DNA from: JASGKO01 sp049840595
Lineage (GTDB): Bacteria; Verrucomicrobiota; Verrucomicrobiia; Chthoniobacterales; Chthoniobacteraceae
Direction of reading: 5' to 3'
NCBI GenBank assembly: GCA_049840595.1
Contig: JASGKO010000029.1
Span: 62,001 to 126,000 of the forward strand
DNA length: 64,000 bases
Positions within the stretch are counted from its first letter, which is position 1; each line of letters starts with the position of its first letter. A model generated the notes under the pieces. That model was not told the origin of the DNA, made no database searches, and saw nothing but the letters and a program-made list of their open reading frames with translations. The translations under genes were made by a program, and so were the position numbers. Below, piece after piece: positions 7,702 through 16,869 of this stretch.

Positions 7702-8761
7702 TCAACTTGCCACCCGGTCCGGCAGGCTTGTTCCATCCACCCAGCGCCCGGAGATGAGCACCTGACGAAAGACATCCGGAATGCCTCTCGACGCATCGTG
7801 GATGAGCGAAATGACCACCAGAACTGCGACGCGCCCGATCTCCTCGGGATTTTGGTGGATGCCGGTATCGGCATTGCCATCCAGCACACTGAGTGCTGCC
7901 AGCCCAATGTCTTCCGGCACGCGATAGTTCAATTCCTGGAGCAATTGCCTCATTTCCGGGGCAAAGGTAAGAATGGCGTCCGGTTTGTATTTCTTCAGCC
8001 ATTTCAGAAGCTGCCCCCGGTTTTCCTCATTTTGGCCCTGTTCAAAGACGATCGGAGGAATGCGAAACTTTTCCTCAAGCTCCGACTGGGCCGAAAGAAA
8101 GCCCGCCTTGAACATTAGTAGGCGTCCAGCCCCCCCCGTACCTGGCAAAACCGATCCGTTGGTAGCCCTTTTCGCGCATTTTATGGAAGGCCAGGATGGC
8201 ATTCGCCGCCTGGTCGCTGGTGACTGAATGCACGAGGGGAGCGGTAATCGAGTTGCCGAAGCGAACCACCGAAAACCGGTCCCAATTAAAATTGCCCCAT
8301 TCGGGAAGGCGGGGGTGAGGGGGGATCAATATGCCATTGATGCTCCGGTTCCAGAGCACCTTTTCCACCCGCTGCAATGGCATCTCCGTATTCACGACGA
8401 ACTCTTCCAGCCGGTAGCCGAATTTGTTGGCCGCCCGTTCCGCGCCCTGCCAATAGCCGTTGAACTCCTGGTGATTCCGCAAGCGTTTTGGCTCCGGCCA
8501 CAAGTTCAGCCAGGCGATTACTGCTCCCGTGTCCTTGCGAGCCATGTCCCATTTGCGGGAGGCAAGGGCGGCTGCCATCGCATTGGGTCGGTAGCCCATC
8601 TCCTGTGCCACTCGCTGCACTTCCTCGCAGCGCGCCTTGGAGATGCGGGGATGATTGCGGAGCGCCAGCGACACCGTGACATAGGAGACCCCGACTTTTT
8701 CGGCAATATCGTAAAGGGTGATCGGTGGCTTGGACGAATCATTGGAGGGCAGGGAGGACAT
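7702..8761 (-). CDS. LacI family transcriptional regulator (frameshifted in a G8 tract)
   Basis: About 352 residues if one base is removed. The N-terminal part has the LacI helix-turn-helix (TLYDIAEKVGVSYVTVSLALRN, hinge PNAMAAAL), and the rest is a periplasmic-binding-protein-like sensor domain. On the coding strand reading breaks in a run of eight G (8130-8137): with seven G the protein continues RYGGAGRLLMFKAGFLS and runs intact to its stop. The extra base could be a sequencing error or real phase variation. The gene is divergent from the mannonate operon across a 200-base region with an inverted repeat, so it probably represses that operon in response to a uronate-derived sugar. Confidence 0.8.
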
Positions 8762-8802
8762 CGGAGCGGGGGTAAACTTCTCGCTCTAATATTACCTCAA
8801 AG

Positions 8803-8856
8803 TGATGCGTTTAAAACATAAGTTAAGCGCATCAATTGATTTTTATCGGGAGCGCT
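8803..8856. promoter_or_regulatory. Candidate LacI-family operator region between the regulator and the mannonate operon
   Basis: Arms 8803-8814 (TGATGCGTTTAA) and 8823-8834 (TTAAGCGCATCA) form an inverted repeat matching at 11 of 12 positions around an 8-base centre. A second short palindrome, AGCGCT, lies at 8851-8856; a central CG-containing palindrome is typical of LacI-family operators. Both lie between the divergent regulator and SDR starts. Which one the regulator binds is inference. Confidence 0.5.
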
Positions 8857-8965
8857 TTATTCTTTCCGGGATTGCGCATTTTGACCTATCATGGTGCAAA
8901 ATGAGTCGTTCATGCATTTCCTTTTGCATTCGCTCCCATGCCCCCCATTATCAATTCCCTGCTCC

Positions 8966-9793
8966 ATGAGTTATCCCAATATTTTTGACCTTCAAGATCG
9001 CGTTATCATCGTTACCGGCGCCACGGGCGCCCTGGCCGGCTCGGCCGCCGACTACCTGGCGGCCCAAGGGGCGCGCCTCGTCTATCTGGGGCGCAGTGAG
9101 GACAAGGTTTCCGCCGCCGTGGCCCAGTGTCTCGCCCAAACACCCGAGGCCCAATGCCTTGGCCTGATCGCTGATGTGCTCGACCGCCCCGCGCTGGAGC
9201 GCGTGCGCGACACGGTGCTCGAAAAGTGGGGCCGCCTCGATGCGCTCATCAACGCCGCTGGCGGCAACCAGCCCGGCGCGACCATCCCGCCGGACAAGAG
9301 CTTTGCCGATCTCGATTTCGATTCGTTCCAGCAGGTCGTCGATCTGAACCTCCACGGCACCGTCCTGCCCACGCTCGTTTTTTCCCCGGTGATGGTGGAA
9401 AAGGGCACCGGCTCGATCGTCAATTTCTCCTCCGTCTCCGCCCCGCAGGCCCTCACCCGCGTGGTCGGCTACTCCGCCGCCAAGGCCGGGGTGGATAATT
9501 TCACCCGCTGGCTCGCAGTGGATCTCGCCCGTCGCACCAGCGGCAAGGTGCGCGTGAACGCGGTGATGCCCGGTTTCTTCCCCGGTGAACAAAACCGCCG
9601 CCTGCTCTCCAACGAAGACGGCACTCTCACCCCCCGCGGCCACACGATTATCAGCAATACCCCCTTCGGCCGCTTCGGCGATGCTGCCGAGTTGCACGGG
9701 GCGATTCATTACCTGCTCTCCGACGCCTCGGCCTTCGTCACCGGCACGATCATGGTGGTGGATGGCGGCTTCAGCGCTTTCTCCGGCGTATGA
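8966..9793 (+). CDS. SDR family oxidoreductase, probable D-mannonate (fructuronate) oxidoreductase
   Basis: A 275-residue short-chain dehydrogenase with cofactor motif VTGATGALAGSAADYL, the structural segment NAAGGNQPGAT and the catalytic Y-x3-K in VGYSAAKAG. It overlaps uxuA by four bases (ATGA). SDRs directly in front of uxuA commonly interconvert fructuronate and mannonate, replacing the unrelated UxuB; that is the inferred role. The start at MSYPNIFDLQDRV is preferred because the SDR fold begins there; an upstream in-frame ATG adds 25 hydrophobic, atypical residues. Control is probably by the divergent LacI-type regulator. Confidence 0.82.
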   Translation: MSYPNIFDLQDRVIIVTGATGALAGSAADYLAAQGARLVYLGRSEDKVSAAVAQCLAQTPEAQCLGLIADVLDRPALERVRDTVLEKWGRLDALINAAGGNQPGATIPPDKSFADLDFDSFQQVVDLNLHGTVLPTLVFSPVMVEKGTGSIVNFSSVSAPQALTRVVGYSAAKAGVDNFTRWLAVDLARRTSGKVRVNAVMPGFFPGEQNRRLLSNEDGTLTPRGHTIISNTPFGRFGDAAELHGAIHYLLSDASAFVTGTIMVVDGGFSAFSGV

Positions 9794-11004
9794 GCGACGC
9801 GCCTTCCAGCGCTTCATTTCTGGAAGAGGGATTCCGATGGTTTGGCCCCGGCGATCCCGTGCCGCTCGTGTACATCCGGCAGGCCGGTGCGACCGCCGTC
9901 TTCACCTCGCTGCATCAGATTCCCTACGGGGAAATGTGGTCGCGGCAATCGATCCAGCATCGCAAGGAAATGCTCGCCGCCGCCGGGCTGCGCTGGGCCG
10001 TAGTCGAATCCGTCCCGGTCCACGAATCGATCAAGACCGGGCGCGGCGACCTCAAACACCTGTTAAACAACTATCAGCAGACCCTGCGCCATCTCGCGGA
10101 GGAGGGGATCGAGACCGTCGTTTACAACTTCATGCCCGTGCTCGACTGGGTGCGCACCGACATGCACTACCGCCTGCCCGATGGCGCGGAGGCCCTCCGT
10201 TTCGACCCCGTCCATTTCGCCGCCTTCGATCTCTTTGCCCTCCAGCGCCGGGGCGCGGAAAATGACCACTCGCCGGAACATCGCGAACTGGCCGCCGCCT
10301 GGTGGAAGGGCCTTGCCGAGCCGCAGCGCGAGACGTTCATCAAGAGCATTATCGACGTCTTCCCCGGCTGCAAATGGGGCCTCTCGCTGCACGACATCTG
10401 CGAGATGCTCGCCCGCTACCACGGCATTGACCGCGCGGCGTTGACCGCCAATCTGGCGCGCTTCCTGGAGGCCGTGGTGCCCGTGGCCGAGCAGGTGGGC
10501 GTGCGCCTTGCCATTCATCCCGACGATCCGCCGTTCCCCGTGCTCGGGCTGCCGCGCATCGTTTCCACCGCCGCGGATGTGGAGCAAATTTTCAACCTCG
10601 CGCCGAGTCCCGCGAATGGCCTCTGCTACTGCACCGGCTCCTTCAGCGCCCGCGCCGACAACGATCTGCCCGCGATGGTGCGGCAATTCGCCCCGCGCAT
10701 TCACGCCGCGCACCTGCGCAGCACCCACCGGCTGCCCGATGGCTCTTTCTACGAGGCCGCGCATCTCGGCGGCTCGGTGGATATGCCCGCCGTCCTGCGC
10801 GCGCTGCTCGCGGAGCAGGATCGCCGCCAGCAGGAAGGCCGCGCCGACTGGCAGATTACCTTGCGTCCCGACCACGGGCACGTCATGATGGATGACCTTG
10901 CAAAACCTGATGGTATCACCCCGGGCTACTCCGCCATCGGTCGCATGCGAGGTCTGGCCGAACTCCGCGGGCTCATGATGGGCCTGCGTTACGCTGGCCA
11001 TTGA
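9790..11004 (+). CDS. uxuA: Mannonate dehydratase
   Basis: A 404-residue UxuA-family enzyme that dehydrates D-mannonate to 2-keto-3-deoxygluconate in hexuronate catabolism. Recognisable segments are FRWFGPGDPVPL at the N terminus, YNFMPVLDWVRTD, LAIHPDDPP, the metal-site region LCYCTGSFSAR, HLRSTHR and the C-terminal RPDHGHVMMDD followed by GYSAIGRMRGLAELRG. These include His and Asp residues known as Mn ligands in the family. It overlaps the SDR gene and is followed by a hexuronate-type transporter, giving a compact uptake-and-degradation operon. Confidence 0.95.
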   Translation: MSDAPSSASFLEEGFRWFGPGDPVPLVYIRQAGATAVFTSLHQIPYGEMWSRQSIQHRKEMLAAAGLRWAVVESVPVHESIKTGRGDLKHLLNNYQQTLRHLAEEGIETVVYNFMPVLDWVRTDMHYRLPDGAEALRFDPVHFAAFDLFALQRRGAENDHSPEHRELAAAWWKGLAEPQRETFIKSIIDVFPGCKWGLSLHDICEMLARYHGIDRAALTANLARFLEAVVPVAEQVGVRLAIHPDDPPFPVLGLPRIVSTAADVEQIFNLAPSPANGLCYCTGSFSARADNDLPAMVRQFAPRIHAAHLRSTHRLPDGSFYEAAHLGGSVDMPAVLRALLAEQDRRQQEGRADWQITLRPDHGHVMMDDLAKPDGITPGYSAIGRMRGLAELRGLMMGLRYAGH

Positions 11005-11053
11005 GATAACTCCACCCCACCCGAACCCTGTACCCAACCCATTGCCTCAAACA

Positions 11054-12407
11054 ATGAATGCCACGCCCGCTGCCCGGACCAATTACCGCTGGATCATCTG
11101 CTCGCTGCTCTTTTTCTCGACCACGTGCAACTACCTCGACCGCCAGGTCATCAGCTACTTGAAGGAGTTTTTCTGCACGCCCGCCGCGCAGGGCGGCTTC
11201 GGCTGGTCGAACTCGGACTTCGCCTTTCTCACCTCCGCCTTCACCGCCTTCTATGCGGGCATGACGATCGTCGCCGGGTGGGTGATCGACAAGATCGGCA
11301 CCAAGGTGGGCCTCGCGCTCTCGCTCATCATCTGGTCGGTCTTCGGCATTGCCAATGCGTTCGTCGGCTCGTTGCTCACCGCGCACATCCTCGTCCGCAG
11401 CGCCTTCGGCATCGGCGAGGCGGGCAATTTCCCGGCCTCGATCAAGACGGTCGCCGAGTGGTTCCCCAAGCGTGAACGCGCTTTGGCGACCGGTATTTTC
11501 AACAGCGGCTCCAACTTCGGCGCCATGATCGCCGCCCTGCTTGTGCCGTGGTGCATGATCCACTACGGCGATCAGCAGGGCTGGAAGATGGCCTACATTC
11601 TCACCGGCAGCGTCGGCTTCGCCTGGCTCATCTTCTGGTTCTGGCTCTACGAGACGCCCTCGAAGCATCGGCAACTCTCCAAGGCCGAGTACGACTACAT
11701 TCACATCGACGACGAATCCGCCGCCGACCAGCCCACTGGCGACAAGGCGAAAGTCTCCTGGGGCCGTCTCCTCGGCTATCGGCAGACGTGGTCGTTCTTC
11801 TTCGGCAAGTTCCTCACCGATGGCATCTGGTGGTTCTACCTCTTCTGGCTGCCGGATTATCTGAAGAAACAATTCGGCATGTCGAAGCACGATGTCATGC
11901 TGCCCACCTTCATTGTGTATGGCATCGCCATCATCGGCAGCATCGGCGGCGGCAGTATCCCGATGGCGCTCATCAAGCGCGGCATGCCGGTCTATCAAGC
12001 GCGCATGACCGCCATGTTTTTGATCGCCGTGCTCCCGCTCTCGGTGCTCAGCACGCAATTCTTCGCCAGCGTGGATCGCTTCGGTCAGCTCGCCTCCACG
12101 CTTGCCGTGGCCGTGATCTGCCTCGGCGCCGGCCGCCCATCAGGCCTGGTCGGCCAATCTTTTCACCACCGTCTCCGATATGTTCCCGAAGAAAGCCGTC
12201 GGCTCCGTTACTGGCATCGGGACCATGGCGGGTGGCATCGGCGGCGTGGTCATGCAGTTGCTTGCCGGCTCCCTTACCGACACCTTCAAGGCCAATCCCC
12301 AGCACGCCTACCTCATCATGTTCATCATCTGTGCCCTGAGCTACCTCATCGCCTGGAGCCTGATGAAAGCCCTCGTGCCGAGCCACAAGCCGATTACCGA
12401 CCTGTAA
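11054..12407 (+). CDS. MFS transporter, hexuronate (ExuT/anion-cation symporter) type, frameshifted
   Basis: About 450 residues after correcting one inserted base. The protein has the ExuT-like N terminus (NYRWIICSLLFFSTTCNYLDRQV), multiple membrane helices, and IGEAGNFPASIKTVAEWFPKRERA, a signature of the family. Reading leaves the frame at 12128-12134 (extra G near 12131); the next frame continues AAHQAWSANLFTTVSDMFPKKAVGSVTGIG to the stop at 12407. The ATG at 11054 is preferred over an in-frame TTG four codons upstream. Its place after uxuA suggests import of hexuronate or aldonate. Frameshift is probably a sequence error because both halves are well conserved. Confidence 0.85.
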
Positions 12408-12443
12408 GTCGTTCTCGCTCGCCATTCCAAACCGATGCGCCTC

Positions 12444-12467
12444 GTGACCAAGCTCCAGCTTGGTCAC
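12444..12467. repeat. Palindromic intergenic element (11-bp arms), shared with a copy near 44.3 kb
   Basis: GTGACCAAGCT and its exact reverse complement flank a CC centre. The 18-base core ACCAAGCTCCAGCTTGGT recurs at 44264-44281. The following stretch to the tRNA (12468-12644) contains no gene; it holds further AGCTCC-rich sequence and, at 12551-12584, a decayed TTCGTG/CACGAAG-type repeat segment similar in style to those at 50771-50806 and 59519-59556. Confidence 0.55.
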
Positions 12468-12644
12468 GCAATGTTCTCCGCAGCTCCAGCCGCCCTGGGG
12501 AAACTTTGCACACCCGCTCCGCCCCAAATCCTTTGGTGCGTAATGAGCCCCCTCTTCGTGCCTTCGTGTCTTCGTGGTAAAAATCTCCCCGGGGAGAAAT
12601 GGAATATTCCGTCGAGAAAATTGCTGCACTCCTCAGCGAGAGGG

Positions 12645-12718
12645 TGGCTGCCTTGCATAGATTCGAACTATGACAAAGTGATCCAGAATCACTTGTGCTA
12701 CCATTACACCACAAGGCA
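12645..12718 (-). tRNA. tRNA-Gln (anticodon CTG)
   Basis: The reverse strand folds into a complete cloverleaf: acceptor arms TGCCTTG/CAAGGCA, a D arm containing GTGTAATGGTAGCAC, an anticodon stem AGTGA/TCACT with loop TTCTGGA (anticodon CTG, reading CAG), and T arm CATAG-TTCGAAT-CTATG. The discriminator is G and CCA is encoded in the chromosome. All stems pair. Confidence 0.95.
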
Positions 12719-12822
12719 TTTAGACTTCCTCACCAGCGGCTTTTTCAGCGCGAGCGGGGAGGGAATAATATGCGGCTGGAACGCGAGTGCAACGGGAAAT
12801 TTGCGTTCCGGCGCAGATTATT

Positions 12823-13545
12823 TCATTTCCCCAGCGGGGTGGTCACGCGGGTGCCGGTGGGCGGATTGAAGGTAAAGGTATTTACCGGCAGGGCGACGCG
12901 CTCCGTGCCCGTGTAATCGGTCACCGATTTGTCCCCGCTGGGCATGATGATCTCCGTCTTCTTCAGGAGATAATCCTTGTCGAGCCAGATCGTGAGCTGC
13001 TGGAGCAGCCGCTTCAGATTGCTCTTCTTCGGCACCAGCACGAAGCGATACCCGCCGTCTTCCTGGTAAACGTTCAGCTTATAAAAATCCTCGATGTGCG
13101 TGAAGTTCATCCCCGCCGTCAGCGCCGAGAGCGAGTCGTCGAAAAACGCCCGCTGGCCGATCGTGTATTTCTCGGCCTCCTGGAAATTCGGGTAGTAGAT
13201 CCATAGCGTCTTGCCATCGCTCACCGTCAGGCTCGCGCTCTCGCCCGTGATCTCGCGGCGGAACTTGTCGGGCGAGCTGAACGCCACCGTGCCTTCGCTG
13301 ATCAGCGGCTGCTTCATCAGGTGGCTCTGCTTCTGCTCGCGGAAATGCGCGCGCGCGCCGGGTTGCTTGTCGCGGATCGCCTGCATCTCGGTCAGCAACG
13401 CGGCGCGCTGGTCGGGCGTAAGCTCGGTGGCGTGAGTCGGGAGGATGCTTCCAGTGAGGCAGGCCGCCGCCAGGGCCAGGGTGCAAAGACCTCGCATGGA
13501 GGCCCGGGGCTGAACAGCGTGACGGAACAAGGGAAATGCTTTCAT
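12823..13545 (-). CDS. LolA-like outer membrane lipoprotein carrier / DUF-type outer membrane lipoprotein-sorting protein
   Basis: A 240-residue exported protein with a signal peptide (MKAFPLFRHAV... to about THA) followed by a LolA-type half-barrel: a helical N-terminal segment, GTVAFSSPDKFRREI, SDGKTLWIYYPNFQEAEKYTIG and a C-terminal IWLDKDYLLKKTEI strand pair. These match the pattern of LolA-fold carriers that ferry lipoproteins across the periplasm. The start at MKAFP was chosen because it directly precedes the signal sequence; a later start at MRGLCTL would also leave one. No LolB or LolCDE gene is nearby, so a general LolA-fold role is safer than lolA itself. It is divergent from the DUF4173 gene. 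Confidence 0.75.
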   Translation of the reverse strand: MKAFPLFRHAVQPRASMRGLCTLALAAACLTGSILPTHATELTPDQRAALLTEMQAIRDKQPGARAHFREQKQSHLMKQPLISEGTVAFSSPDKFRREITGESASLTVSDGKTLWIYYPNFQEAEKYTIGQRAFFDDSLSALTAGMNFTHIEDFYKLNVYQEDGGYRFVLVPKKSNLKRLLQQLTIWLDKDYLLKKTEIIMPSGDKSVTDYTGTERVALPVNTFTFNPPTGTRVTTPLGK

Positions 13546-13735
13546 GGAATCAAAAAAACTCACCGGTAAAAGGGCAGGTAAAAGAATTGGGCGAGCCCAT
13601 TTCTCGACGAGACGCCGCACCTTTGCAAGTCGGGCGTTTGCCCGCCACGATTCGCCTCGGTGCCGTGGGGTAATCTTCACGGAGATTTCATCGTCCCATC
13701 ACACCCGGTTCATCACCGCCCGCCAGTATCGGGGC

Positions 13736-15244
13736 ATGACTGAATCCTCAATTCCCATCGTCCCGCCGCCCACTTCAAAATCCGAGCTCCGCGCCCTCGG
13801 GCTGGCCTTGCTGCTGCTCGTCCTCGGCGATTTTCTGTTCTGGCCTGCCGCGCCGGGCGTTTCGCTCGCCTGCTTTGCCGCCGCGTCGTTGCTGGCGCTC
13901 GCCCTGCAGCATCGCACGGCGCTTTTTCGCGGGAAGACCTGGCTGGCCTTGCCGCTCTTTGCTGCCTCGCTGGTGGCCACCGTCTGGCAGATTTCTTTCA
14001 GCAACGTCCTCGTCCTGCTCCTCCTGCTTTGCATCCTCGTCGGCGAGACTTCCTATCCCGCGCTCGCCACCGGCTGGGCCCGCTGGTCCGAGGCGGCTTT
14101 CGCGTTTTTCAAGGCCCCCCTTCGCTGGCTGTGGCTGCGGCGCGCGCTGGCGAATCTCCCGCTCAACCCCGAATCGTGGGGGCAGGATGCCAGCCGCCTC
14201 GTTCGCATTATCTTCCTGCCCTTCCTGGTCGGCGGCGCATTCTTCCTGCTCTTCATTTCGGGCAATGCGATCCTGCACCAGTGGAGCGCGCAATGGCTGG
14301 ATGCGATCACCCGCTGGCTGTCCTCGTTCGACCTCACCGTTGGCCGCTTCTTCTTTTGGGGCATGCTCGGCAGCTTCTCCCTCGCGTTGCTGCGCCCCGC
14401 CTTTGCCTCCACCCGCGGGCGCTTCTGGGTCCGCCAGCTCCCCCGCGCCACCACCGCCGCCGAGCCGCACGTCGCCTGGTGGCGCAGCCTGTTGCTGCTC
14501 GCGCTGCTCAACGCCCTCTTCTTCGTCGAAAACACCACCGATGCCCTCTACCTGTGGAATCACTTCGCGCTTCCGCAGGGAGTCAGCTTCAGCAGCTATG
14601 TGCATGAGGGGGTGAACAGCCTGATCGTCGCCGTCCTCCTCTCCGCCCTCGTGCTGGCCCTGGTCTTTCAGCAGGCTTCCGAAGTCAGCGCCACCCGCTG
14701 GCTCAAGGGGCTCGGTCTGCTCTGGATCGTGCAAAACGGAATCCTCATCGCCAGTGTCATCCTGCGGCTCAAGCGTTACGTGGATGCTTATCAACTCACC
14801 GAGGAACGCCTGGGCGTCGTGATCTTCCTTGCCCTGGTGCTGGCCGGCTTCGGCCTCCTCGCCACCTACATCCTTCGCGAGAAATCATTCACCTGGCTGC
14901 TCTTTGGCAATGCCACCGCCGTCTTCCTGCTCTTCTTCATCCTCCAGTTCATGGATACCGCGCGCTGGGTTGCCGAATACAACGTGACCTGCTGGCAGCG
15001 CGATCCGAGGCACGCGCTCGATCTCAATTACCTGGAGTCGCTCGGCTCCTCCGCCTGGCCCTCCCTCATCACCGTCGCCCAGCTCCGCAACCGCCCCGAG
15101 TCCGACGATGCCGCCCGGCGGCTCACCAAAATTGAAGGCGATGAAAATACGGTCGAAGCCAGCCGCAACTGGCGTTCCTGGCAATGGCACGAAGCGGCCA
15201 ACCTGGGCGAACTTTTCGGCGACTGGGAAAAGACGATCTATTGA
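13736..15244 (+). CDS. DUF4173/DUF4153-type polytopic membrane protein
   Basis: A 502-residue integral membrane protein with about ten hydrophobic segments. The pattern resembles DUF4173: NALFFVENTTDALYLW in the middle, followed by SYVHEGVNSLIVAVLLSA and, near the C terminus, VAEYNVTCWQRDP, LDLNYLESLGSSAWPSL. The function of this family is not known. The start at MTESSIPIV is taken because it is the first ATG before the hydrophobic core; the frame is open further upstream but without membrane-protein character. It is transcribed away from the LolA-like gene and ends 111 bases before tRNA-Ala. Confidence 0.75.
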   Translation: MTESSIPIVPPPTSKSELRALGLALLLLVLGDFLFWPAAPGVSLACFAAASLLALALQHRTALFRGKTWLALPLFAASLVATVWQISFSNVLVLLLLLCILVGETSYPALATGWARWSEAAFAFFKAPLRWLWLRRALANLPLNPESWGQDASRLVRIIFLPFLVGGAFFLLFISGNAILHQWSAQWLDAITRWLSSFDLTVGRFFFWGMLGSFSLALLRPAFASTRGRFWVRQLPRATTAAEPHVAWWRSLLLLALLNALFFVENTTDALYLWNHFALPQGVSFSSYVHEGVNSLIVAVLLSALVLALVFQQASEVSATRWLKGLGLLWIVQNGILIASVILRLKRYVDAYQLTEERLGVVIFLALVLAGFGLLATYILREKSFTWLLFGNATAVFLLFFILQFMDTARWVAEYNVTCWQRDPRHALDLNYLESLGSSAWPSLITVAQLRNRPESDDAARRLTKIEGDENTVEASRNWRSWQWHEAANLGELFGDWEKTIY

Positions 15245-15355
15245 ACCCAGCCCCGCGACCACCGGGCGCGGGCGGGGAGGAGAGGTCCAAAAGATTCGCG
15301 AATTTTTGCCTTGCCGCAGCCGGTTTCCCCTCCATATTGGCTGTCTCGCTTTCGC

Positions 15356-15431
15356 GGGGGTATAGCTCAGTTGGTAGAGCGTCTCGTTCGCAATGAGAAG
15401 GCCAGGGGTTCGAATCCCCTTACCTCCACCA
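15356..15431 (+). tRNA. tRNA-Ala (anticodon CGC)
   Basis: A complete 76-base tRNA: acceptor GGGGGTA/TACCTCC with one G-T pair, D arm TAGCTCAGTTGGTAGAGC, anticodon stem TCTCG/TGAGA with loop TTCGCAA (anticodon CGC, reading GCG), T arm with GGTTCGAATCC, discriminator A and encoded CCA. Confidence 0.95.
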
Positions 15432-15464
15432 CCTTATTCAAAACGGATCCGGAAATTAGGTGAT

Positions 15465-16577
15465 TTAACTCCTCTTGGCTTGCGCGTCGCTGGCGGGCAG
15501 ATGGGCCAGGGTGGTCTGGATCAGCACCACGAGCAGGAAGAGGATGCCCCAGGAAGGTCCGCCGATCCATTTCCAGGCGTCGGAGGCGATTTGGCACCAA
15601 CTGGCGGAGGGCGGGAGCCGGAGCGCCAGTTGCGAGACGATGAGCGCGATCAAGAGCCGCTTTTTGCCCGGACGGCTCAACCCGGGGAGCAGCAGCAGGG
15701 AGGCGATTGCCAGATGGAAAAACAACAGCAGAAAAAGATGCCGGCGGGTCGTTTGTGGGCCGAAGGTGAGCAGGGTTACGAGGATGATGCACCATTCGAT
15801 GATCAGCAGCCGGGCCGATTGATGAGGCGGGGGTGAAAGCTGGCCGATCAAAGGCAAGCGGGCCGCGCGGTAGGCTTCGTTCAACAGGATGATTCCCGCA
15901 GCCACGATCACGGCTCCTAACGTGAAAGCGAGGGAAGGGGAGAGCTGGAAATATGACAACCCGCGCCCGAAAGCACTGGTGACCGAAATACTGTGGTCCC
16001 AGGTGAGATCGTGAATTTCGGCGGAGCCGGGAACCCGGAGGCCGATGAATTTGCCCATGCCGCCGAGTGCTCCGGCCCAGGCCTCTTTGGTGGCGGCCCA
16101 GCCGAGCCCGAGCATGGGCAGTAGTCCCCAGAGCACGGTGCCTGAAATCGCGGCGCCCGCCACCTTGAAGTGGCGTCTCCACAGCAGGTAGGGAAGCAAG
16201 AGCAGCGTCTGGTATTTGATGTTGATCCCGAAAGCAATGATGAGCCCGGCGAGCACCGGTTGCGAATGGAGCAGGGCAAGGGAGAAGCAAAAAGCATCGA
16301 GCACGAGGCTGTCGCATTGGGCCGAGGACCATTCGGTTTTCGCCTCGCCAGCGGAGAGGATGAGCGCGGCGAGCATCACCGTGAGAGTGGTGCGCCAGTC
16401 GTGCGGCCACGCAAAGTAGCGGGCGATGGTGCGATACCCCACCCACATGGAACTGGTGGTGAGCAGGAAGGTGAAGGCCTGCCAGCAGCGGTGCGCGATG
16501 GCGATGGGGAGAAGCGTCAGCGGCTGCAGCAGCCAGGCCATCAAGGGCGGGTAGATGTAGCCCTTGACCGTGGACAA
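15465..16577 (-). CDS. GT87/DUF2029-like membrane protein; true N terminus uncertain
   Basis: At least 370 residues with about nine hydrophobic helices. The segment GYIYPPLMAWLLQPLTLLP is typical of the start of the GT87 (DUF2029, mannosyltransferase-like) membrane core, and FGINIKYQTLLLLPYLLWRR is also characteristic. The only usual start in this frame is TTG at 16577. The same frame remains open to about 16850 and encodes a convincing first helix (WFLGGALLLWYLILAF, then GSNTFGDFYNAALA), but has no ATG, GTG or TTG there. The real gene probably begins upstream, with a frameshift or unusual start near 16750-16810. Substrate unknown; the family uses polyprenyl-linked sugars. Confidence 0.7.
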   Translation of the reverse strand: MSTVKGYIYPPLMAWLLQPLTLLPIAIAHRCWQAFTFLLTTSSMWVGYRTIARYFAWPHDWRTTLTVMLAALILSAGEAKTEWSSAQCDSLVLDAFCFSLALLHSQPVLAGLIIAFGINIKYQTLLLLPYLLWRRHFKVAGAAISGTVLWGLLPMLGLGWAATKEAWAGALGGMGKFIGLRVPGSAEIHDLTWDHSISVTSAFGRGLSYFQLSPSLAFTLGAVIVAAGIILLNEAYRAARLPLIGQLSPPPHQSARLLIIEWCIILVTLLTFGPQTTRRHLFLLLFFHLAIASLLLLPGLSRPGKKRLLIALIVSQLALRLPPSASWCQIASDAWKWIGGPSWGILFLLVVLIQTTLAHLPASDAQAKRS

Positions 16578-16869
16578 CGCCTCGTGATGCCGGATGGCGA
16601 GGGCGGCGTTGTAAAAGTCGCCGAAAGTATTGCTCCCCGGGTGATAGGGATTGCGAAATGCCAGGATGAGATACCAAAGGAGAAGCGCTCCGCCGAGAAA
16701 CCAAATCGGATGCCGAAGCCGGGCCGGAATGGGGGATTCAAGCGCCCGCCGGCCATTTGGAATGGAAACGGGTAGCTCGCAACAAGGGGTGGTTTTTAAG
16801 TTGAGATGAGCGATGCGCAGACATCGCCTCGATCCGCCCGCGCGCCATGCGATTTACATGACAGTCGTT

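Noticed and set aside
7695..7715. Hairpin GGGTGGC/GCCACCC as terminator between convergent genes
   Set aside because: The stem is good but there is no T run and it overlaps the LacI stop codon; support is too weak for a feature.
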